From: Desulfotignum sp.
GTDB taxonomy: Bacteria > Desulfobacterota > Desulfobacteria > Desulfobacterales > Desulfobacteraceae
Reading direction: 5' to 3'
Assembly (NCBI GenBank): GCA_011389575.1
Contig: JAABUB010000003.1
Span: forward strand, 26,633-90,632
Length of the DNA stretch: 64,000 nucleotides
Position numbers and translations under genes: made by a program. This document shows positions 59,395 to 64,000 of this stretch, piece after piece; position 1 is the first letter of the stretch, and the number at the start of each line of letters is the position of its first letter. The notes under the pieces were generated by a model. The model ran no database searches, had not been told where the DNA came from, and worked only from the letters and a program-made list of their open reading frames with translations.

Positions 59395-60015
59395 ATGGTG
59401 AATACCACCACTGGCAGAAAAAAGGATGACTCGGCTGCAGTGTTTACACAAAAAGCCTCCCTGGTGAGCGCCTTTGTCCATGATGTAAAAGACCGGACAG
59501 GGGCCATGGACAAAACCCTGGAACTGCTGGCCCAAAAACCGCCCCTGGACCCGCAGATGGCCTCAGGAAAGAAACGGGATCCGTCCGAAAAAATCCTGGC
59601 AGCCCCCAACCTGGATCATGACGGATTCCAGCAGCTGTCTGACCAGTGCCGGGCATTTCCCCATATCCACCTGATCCGGGACAGGCTGCGCAATTTTCCC
59701 GGGGGCATTGACATGGGGGTGACAACAGCGGATTTTGGCATAGCAGACACCGGCACCCTGGTCATCAATTCCAATGATGAACAAACCCGCCTGGCCACCA
59801 TGCTCTGTGAGGTGCATGTGGCCATCCTGGCGGTGTCGGATATCCGGGAAACCGCCCTGTCCATGACCAAAGAACTGGAAATACTGGTCCGGCAGAAAGG
59901 ATCCTACACCGCCTTTGTCACCGGTGCCAGCCGAACCGCTGATATTGAACGGGTGCTGGCCATAGGGGTTCATGGGCCTCTGGAACTGCATATCATCCTG
60001 GTGGAGGAAAAATAA
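59395..60015 (+). CDS. LUD-domain lactate utilization protein (LutC-like)
   Basis: GVTTADFGIADTGTLVINSNDEQTRLATMLCEVHVAIL; FVTGASRTADIERVLAIGVHGPLELHIILVEE. Confidence 0.9.
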   Translation: MVNTTTGRKKDDSAAVFTQKASLVSAFVHDVKDRTGAMDKTLELLAQKPPLDPQMASGKKRDPSEKILAAPNLDHDGFQQLSDQCRAFPHIHLIRDRLRNFPGGIDMGVTTADFGIADTGTLVINSNDEQTRLATMLCEVHVAILAVSDIRETALSMTKELEILVRQKGSYTAFVTGASRTADIERVLAIGVHGPLELHIILVEEK

Positions 60016-62174
60016 TGGAGAGCCACGAAAGTCTTAAATCTTATAAAAATCGACTCGATGATGCCCTGGACAACCGGTTTCTTCGCCAGGCCATGGACAA
60101 ATTCGCCGTGGCCTACCGCGCATCCAGAGAAAACGCCTTTGCCTGCATGGATGTGGCAGACCTGATCCAACAGGTAGCAGACATCAAGGCTGCAGCTATT
60201 GCAGACAGCAAAGCCCTGCTGGACCGGTTTGTCAAAAAGGCAAAGGCACATGGTGTCCATGTGCACCTGGCAGATACGGCGGAAGATGCCAACCGCATTA
60301 TCGGCGAGATCGCTCAAAAATCCGGCTCAAAAAAAATTGTCAAATCCAAATCCATGACTGCAGAAGAGATCCATCTCAACAGATGGTTGGAAAATCTGGG
60401 TCTGGAAGTCACGGAAACCGATCTGGGGGAGTGGATTGTCCAGCTGCGCAAAGAAGGCCCTTCCCACATGGTCATGCCGGCCATACACCTGTCACGCTTC
60501 CAGGTGGCAGACCTGTTTTCCGATGTCACCGGAACAGACCAGGATGCAGAGATCGACCGCCTGGTCAAGGTGGCCAGAAAAGAGCTGCGGGAAAAATTTG
60601 TGGAAGCGGATATGGGCATCACCGGTGCCAACTATGCCCTGGCCGACACCGGCACCATCGGTATTGCAACCAATGAGGGCAATGCACGGCTGGTCACCAC
60701 CCTGCCCAAGATCCATGTGGCCCTGGTGGGTATTGACAAACTGCTGCCCACCCTTGCCGATGCATTGACCGTGAACCGGATCCTGCCCAAAAATGCCACC
60801 GGCCAGGCCATCACCTCCTATGTCACCTGGATCACCGGGCCGTCTGAATGCACCACCACCCCGTCGGGAAAACGGGAAATGCACATCGTGTTTCTGGACA
60901 ACGGCCGCAAAAAAATTGCGGCAGATCCGGTGTTCTCTCAGGTGCTCCAGTGTGTCCGGTGCGGGGCCTGCGCCAATGTGTGCCCGGTGTACCGCATGGT
61001 GGGGGGGCACCAGATGGGACATATCTATATCGGGGCCATCGGCCTGATCACCACCTATTTTTTTCACGGCATGGAAAATGCGAAAAACCTGGTGCAGAAC
61101 TGCACCAACTGCGGGGCGTGCAAGGCGGTGTGCGCCGGGGGCATCGATCTGCCCCACCTGATCAAGGAGATCCATACCCGAATCCAGGATGAAGCCGGGC
61201 ATCCGCTGCAAAGCCTGCTGCTGGGCAAGGTGCTCAAGAGCAGAAAACTGTTTCATTCTCTTTTGCGCACCGCCCATCTGGCCCAGAAACCGTTGCTGGA
61301 CAAAAAAGAGAAACCCTATCTGCGCCACCTGCCCATGATTTTTTCTTCAGATCACAATTTCAGAAGATTGCCTGCCATTGCGGATGTGCCGTTCCGGGAC
61401 CGGTTTATAAAACTGCACCAGCCGGCAAAAAACCCCGGGTTCACCATTGCCCTGTTTTCCGGATGTGTCCAGGATTTTGTCTATCCCGAACACCTGGAAG
61501 CCGCCATGAAAGGCTTTGCACAGCACAACATCCATGTGACATTCCCCATGGGGCAGTCCTGCTGCGGCCTGCCTGCCGTGAGCATGGGGGAAAAGTCAGC
61601 GGCCCGGGATGTGGCCCTCCAGAACCTGGATGCCATTGACCTGGATAAGGTGGATTACATTGTGACCCTGTGTGCTTCCTGCGCCTCCCATCTTACGCAC
61701 GGGGTGCCGAAACTGCTCAAGGACTATGCCCCGGAAAAGGCAGCGGCATTTGCTGACAAGGTGATACCGTATTCGGTATTCATGAACGATATTGTGGGCA
61801 TTGCATCTGACGTCAGTGCCGGCGCGGATGTCGGCAGAAAAACCGCGTTTCACTCCCCCTGCCACCTGTGCCGGGGCCTGGGGGTGCACAACACTCCCCA
61901 TGAGCTGATTGAAAAATCAGGAAATCAGTATGTTCCCGCAGTTGAAGAAGAGACCTGCTGCGGGTTCGGCGGCAGTTTTTCCACCACCTTCCCTGCGGTG
62001 TCCAATGAAATTCTCACCAGAAAACTGGATGATGTAACAGAATCCGGTGCAGACCTTCTGGTGACCGAATGTCCGGGATGCGTTCTCCAGCTGCGGGGCG
62101 GGGCTGCCAAGCAGGGCAGAAAATTCACGGTGTGTCACCTGTCAGAACTGCTGTATCCCCCAATGGAACACTGA
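60015..62174 (+). CDS. LutB-LutA fusion: LUD domain, 2x[4Fe-4S] and two CCG domains
   Basis: GANYALADTGTIGIATNEGNARL; CVRCGACANVCPVYR, CTNCGACKAVCAGGIDLP; SCCGLPAVSMGE and TCCGFGGSFS. Confidence 0.9.
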   Translation: MESHESLKSYKNRLDDALDNRFLRQAMDKFAVAYRASRENAFACMDVADLIQQVADIKAAAIADSKALLDRFVKKAKAHGVHVHLADTAEDANRIIGEIAQKSGSKKIVKSKSMTAEEIHLNRWLENLGLEVTETDLGEWIVQLRKEGPSHMVMPAIHLSRFQVADLFSDVTGTDQDAEIDRLVKVARKELREKFVEADMGITGANYALADTGTIGIATNEGNARLVTTLPKIHVALVGIDKLLPTLADALTVNRILPKNATGQAITSYVTWITGPSECTTTPSGKREMHIVFLDNGRKKIAADPVFSQVLQCVRCGACANVCPVYRMVGGHQMGHIYIGAIGLITTYFFHGMENAKNLVQNCTNCGACKAVCAGGIDLPHLIKEIHTRIQDEAGHPLQSLLLGKVLKSRKLFHSLLRTAHLAQKPLLDKKEKPYLRHLPMIFSSDHNFRRLPAIADVPFRDRFIKLHQPAKNPGFTIALFSGCVQDFVYPEHLEAAMKGFAQHNIHVTFPMGQSCCGLPAVSMGEKSAARDVALQNLDAIDLDKVDYIVTLCASCASHLTHGVPKLLKDYAPEKAAAFADKVIPYSVFMNDIVGIASDVSAGADVGRKTAFHSPCHLCRGLGVHNTPHELIEKSGNQYVPAVEEETCCGFGGSFSTTFPAVSNEILTRKLDDVTESGADLLVTECPGCVLQLRGGAAKQGRKFTVCHLSELLYPPMEH

Positions 62175-62279
62175 CCTTCCCTGGCTTGTGCTTTCCTGGC
62201 ATTCATGGTAAAATTTGGCCGTAAGATTGCGAAAATAATGCGCAATTTCAAAAATATTTAAAGCAAGAAAAGGAGAACA

Positions 62280-63065
62280 ATGCAGACCCCGAAAAGACAT
62301 CGTATTCAACTGCCGCAAACTTCCGTCAGCAAACTGTCACAGGATGAAGCGTACTTTTATGTGTATACATCAGACACAGAAAAAATCAAACTGCGGTTCC
62401 ATGATTATGACAAAATATATGACATGCCCGGGCTGTATGAACAGATATTTTATGACCGCCTCAAATGTGTTTCACCTGTCAAAGTGGCGGAAATTCTGAA
62501 ATCCGCCATCAATCAGACCAATGAAAATTTTACGGAACTGCGGGTGCTGGACCTGGGAGCAGGAAACGGGTTAATGGGAGAGGCTTTTAAAAAATTTGGC
62601 GTTGCCCGTCTGGTGGGCGTAGATATCATACCGGAAGCCAAAACAGCAACAGAGCGGGACAGGCCACATATGTACGATGCCTACTATGTGTCCGACTTCT
62701 GCAACCTGTCCGCAGAAGAAAAAGAAGAATACCAATCCTGGTCTTTGAACTGTCTGACCGTTGTTGCGGCCCTGGGATTCGGAGATATCCCCACCAAAGC
62801 ATTTGTTGAAGCATTTAATGTGATCCAGTCAGAAGGATGGGTGGGATTCAACATCAAGGAGACCTTTTTGAACGAATCAGATAATTCCGGGTTTTCACGC
62901 ATGATCCGGGAACTGATTTTTTCCAAATATATGGACATGTATCATCTGGAGCGGTACCGGCATCGGCTGTCTATAGAAGGAGAACCCCTCTACTACTACG
63001 CAATCGCCGCAAGGAAAAACGCAGATATTCCTGAAGAACTGGTCGAAAAATTTTCCGCGCAGTAA
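62280..63065 (+). CDS. Class I SAM-dependent methyltransferase
   Basis: LRVLDLGAGNGLMGEAFKKFGVARLVGVDIIPEA. Confidence 0.75.
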   Translation: MQTPKRHRIQLPQTSVSKLSQDEAYFYVYTSDTEKIKLRFHDYDKIYDMPGLYEQIFYDRLKCVSPVKVAEILKSAINQTNENFTELRVLDLGAGNGLMGEAFKKFGVARLVGVDIIPEAKTATERDRPHMYDAYYVSDFCNLSAEEKEEYQSWSLNCLTVVAALGFGDIPTKAFVEAFNVIQSEGWVGFNIKETFLNESDNSGFSRMIRELIFSKYMDMYHLERYRHRLSIEGEPLYYYAIAARKNADIPEELVEKFSAQ

Positions 63066-63120
63066 TACCCCGTCAAAACATGCCGGCATCAGGTTTTTTC
63101 CCGGCACCTGTATCTATGCC

Positions 63121-63942
63121 CTATGCCAGTGCGGGTTTTCTTATCCGTACTGGTTCAGGGGTGAAAACAGGCCGGGAAATACTGGTGGAGGTCATTGATT
63201 CATTCAATTCCTGGTTGGCCCCGTAAATATCGCGCACCACCGACGGCGTGAGTCTGGACGGCACATCATCAAACACGATGCAGCCCTGGAGCATGCCGAT
63301 CACCCTGTCGCAATAGGTTCTTGCCGTATCCAGGGTGTGCAGGTTGCACAGCACGGTCAGGTTGTCCCGGTCCCGGATCTCCCGCAGGGCGGTCATTACC
63401 TTTTCCGCGCTCAATGGATCCAGGGAGGCGATGGGCTCATCCGCCAGGACCATTTTCGGCTGCTGCATCAGGGCCCGGGCAATCGCCACCCGCTGCTGCT
63501 GTCCCCCGGACAGGGTTTCTGCCCGCTGCAGGGCCTGGTCCGCAATCCCCAGTCGGTCCAGGGCGGCCAGGGCTTCATCCACCATGAGCCTGCCGAAGAT
63601 ACTGAACAGGCTCTTGAGGGTGCTGTGGCCGTTCAGTCGGCCCATGAGCACATTGGTCACCACGTTCAGCCGGGGTACCAGGTTGAACTGCTGGAAGATC
63701 ATGGCGCAGTCCCGCTGCCACCGCCGTTTTTCTCTGCCGGAAAGCTGCAGTATTTCCCGGTCATTGATCCGGATGGATCCCCGGGTGGCATCGGTGAGCC
63801 GGTTGATCATGCGAAGAAGCGTGGATTTGCCGGCCCCGGACGGGCCGATCACGCCTATCATCTGGGGCTGGTCAATGGAAAAGGACACGGCATCCACAGC
63901 GGTTATTTTTCCGAATGTCTTGGTCAGGTCTGCTATTTTCAT
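63121..63942 (-). CDS. phnC: Phosphonate-type ABC transporter ATP-binding protein (PhnC)
   Basis: [85 protein letters not shown]. Confidence 0.88.
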   Translation of the reverse strand: MKIADLTKTFGKITAVDAVSFSIDQPQMIGVIGPSGAGKSTLLRMINRLTDATRGSIRINDREILQLSGREKRRWQRDCAMIFQQFNLVPRLNVVTNVLMGRLNGHSTLKSLFSIFGRLMVDEALAALDRLGIADQALQRAETLSGGQQQRVAIARALMQQPKMVLADEPIASLDPLSAEKVMTALREIRDRDNLTVLCNLHTLDTARTYCDRVIGMLQGCIVFDDVPSRLTPSVVRDIYGANQELNESMTSTSISRPVFTPEPVRIRKPALA

Positions 63943-64000
63943 AATATCCTCGTTTGGTTTGGATAAAAAGGTTCATCTGCAATGATCATGTTCCGGACCG

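Noticed and set aside
60492-61328. 278-aa minus-strand ORF opposite lutB-lutA
   Set aside because: Shadow of Fe-S protein coding sequence
1-64000. CRISPR arrays, tRNA/rRNA genes, IS elements
   Set aside because: No regularly spaced repeats, no rRNA-like sequence and no transposase or terminal-repeat structure seen; tRNAs not systematically searched (tRNAscan-SE needed)

Overview
The window is GC-rich bacterial DNA. Gene content (DctPQM/Lut lactate genes, many hybrid kinases, metXYW, a TPR-YcaO protein) suggests an anaerobic Desulfobacterales-like deltaproteobacterium; this taxonomy is inferred, not tested. I saw no rRNA, tRNA, CRISPR array or intact transposon. In order, the window contains: the 3' end of a DNA methylase plus a PD-(D/E)XK nuclease-like gene; a crotonase; a signalling cassette (frameshifted CarH-like B12-binding protein, PAS-GGDEF, PAS-kinase, response regulator); a vapBC-like pair with a short toxin; a heme-motif diguanylate cyclase; a DUF4143-type ATPase; a large cluster of HD-GYP, hybrid kinase and PocR proteins; an O-methyltransferase; metW/metX/metY; crotonases; an MCP; an rlmN-like gene; YcaO-TPR; MOSC; ECF sigma/anti-sigma; a CDF transporter; mutY; transglutaminase/DUF58/MoxR; pepA; CBS; an NtrBC-like pair; a metal-type operon (two HMA-like proteins, DUF2318, MacB-like ABC transporter); a cobalamin riboswitch upstream of a TrpD-family phosphoribosyltransferase, a small protein and a zinc MDR dehydrogenase; a divergent lactate/glycolate locus (GntR, SDR, GlcF, GlcD / TRAP DctPQM, LutC, LutB-LutA fusion); a methyltransferase; and phnC. 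The strongest leads are the riboswitch-TrpD-small protein-MDR operon, the W-x9-EH B12 photoreceptor-like cassette, the HMA/DUF2318/ABC operon, and a Cys-rich C-terminal tail shared by two unrelated signalling proteins.
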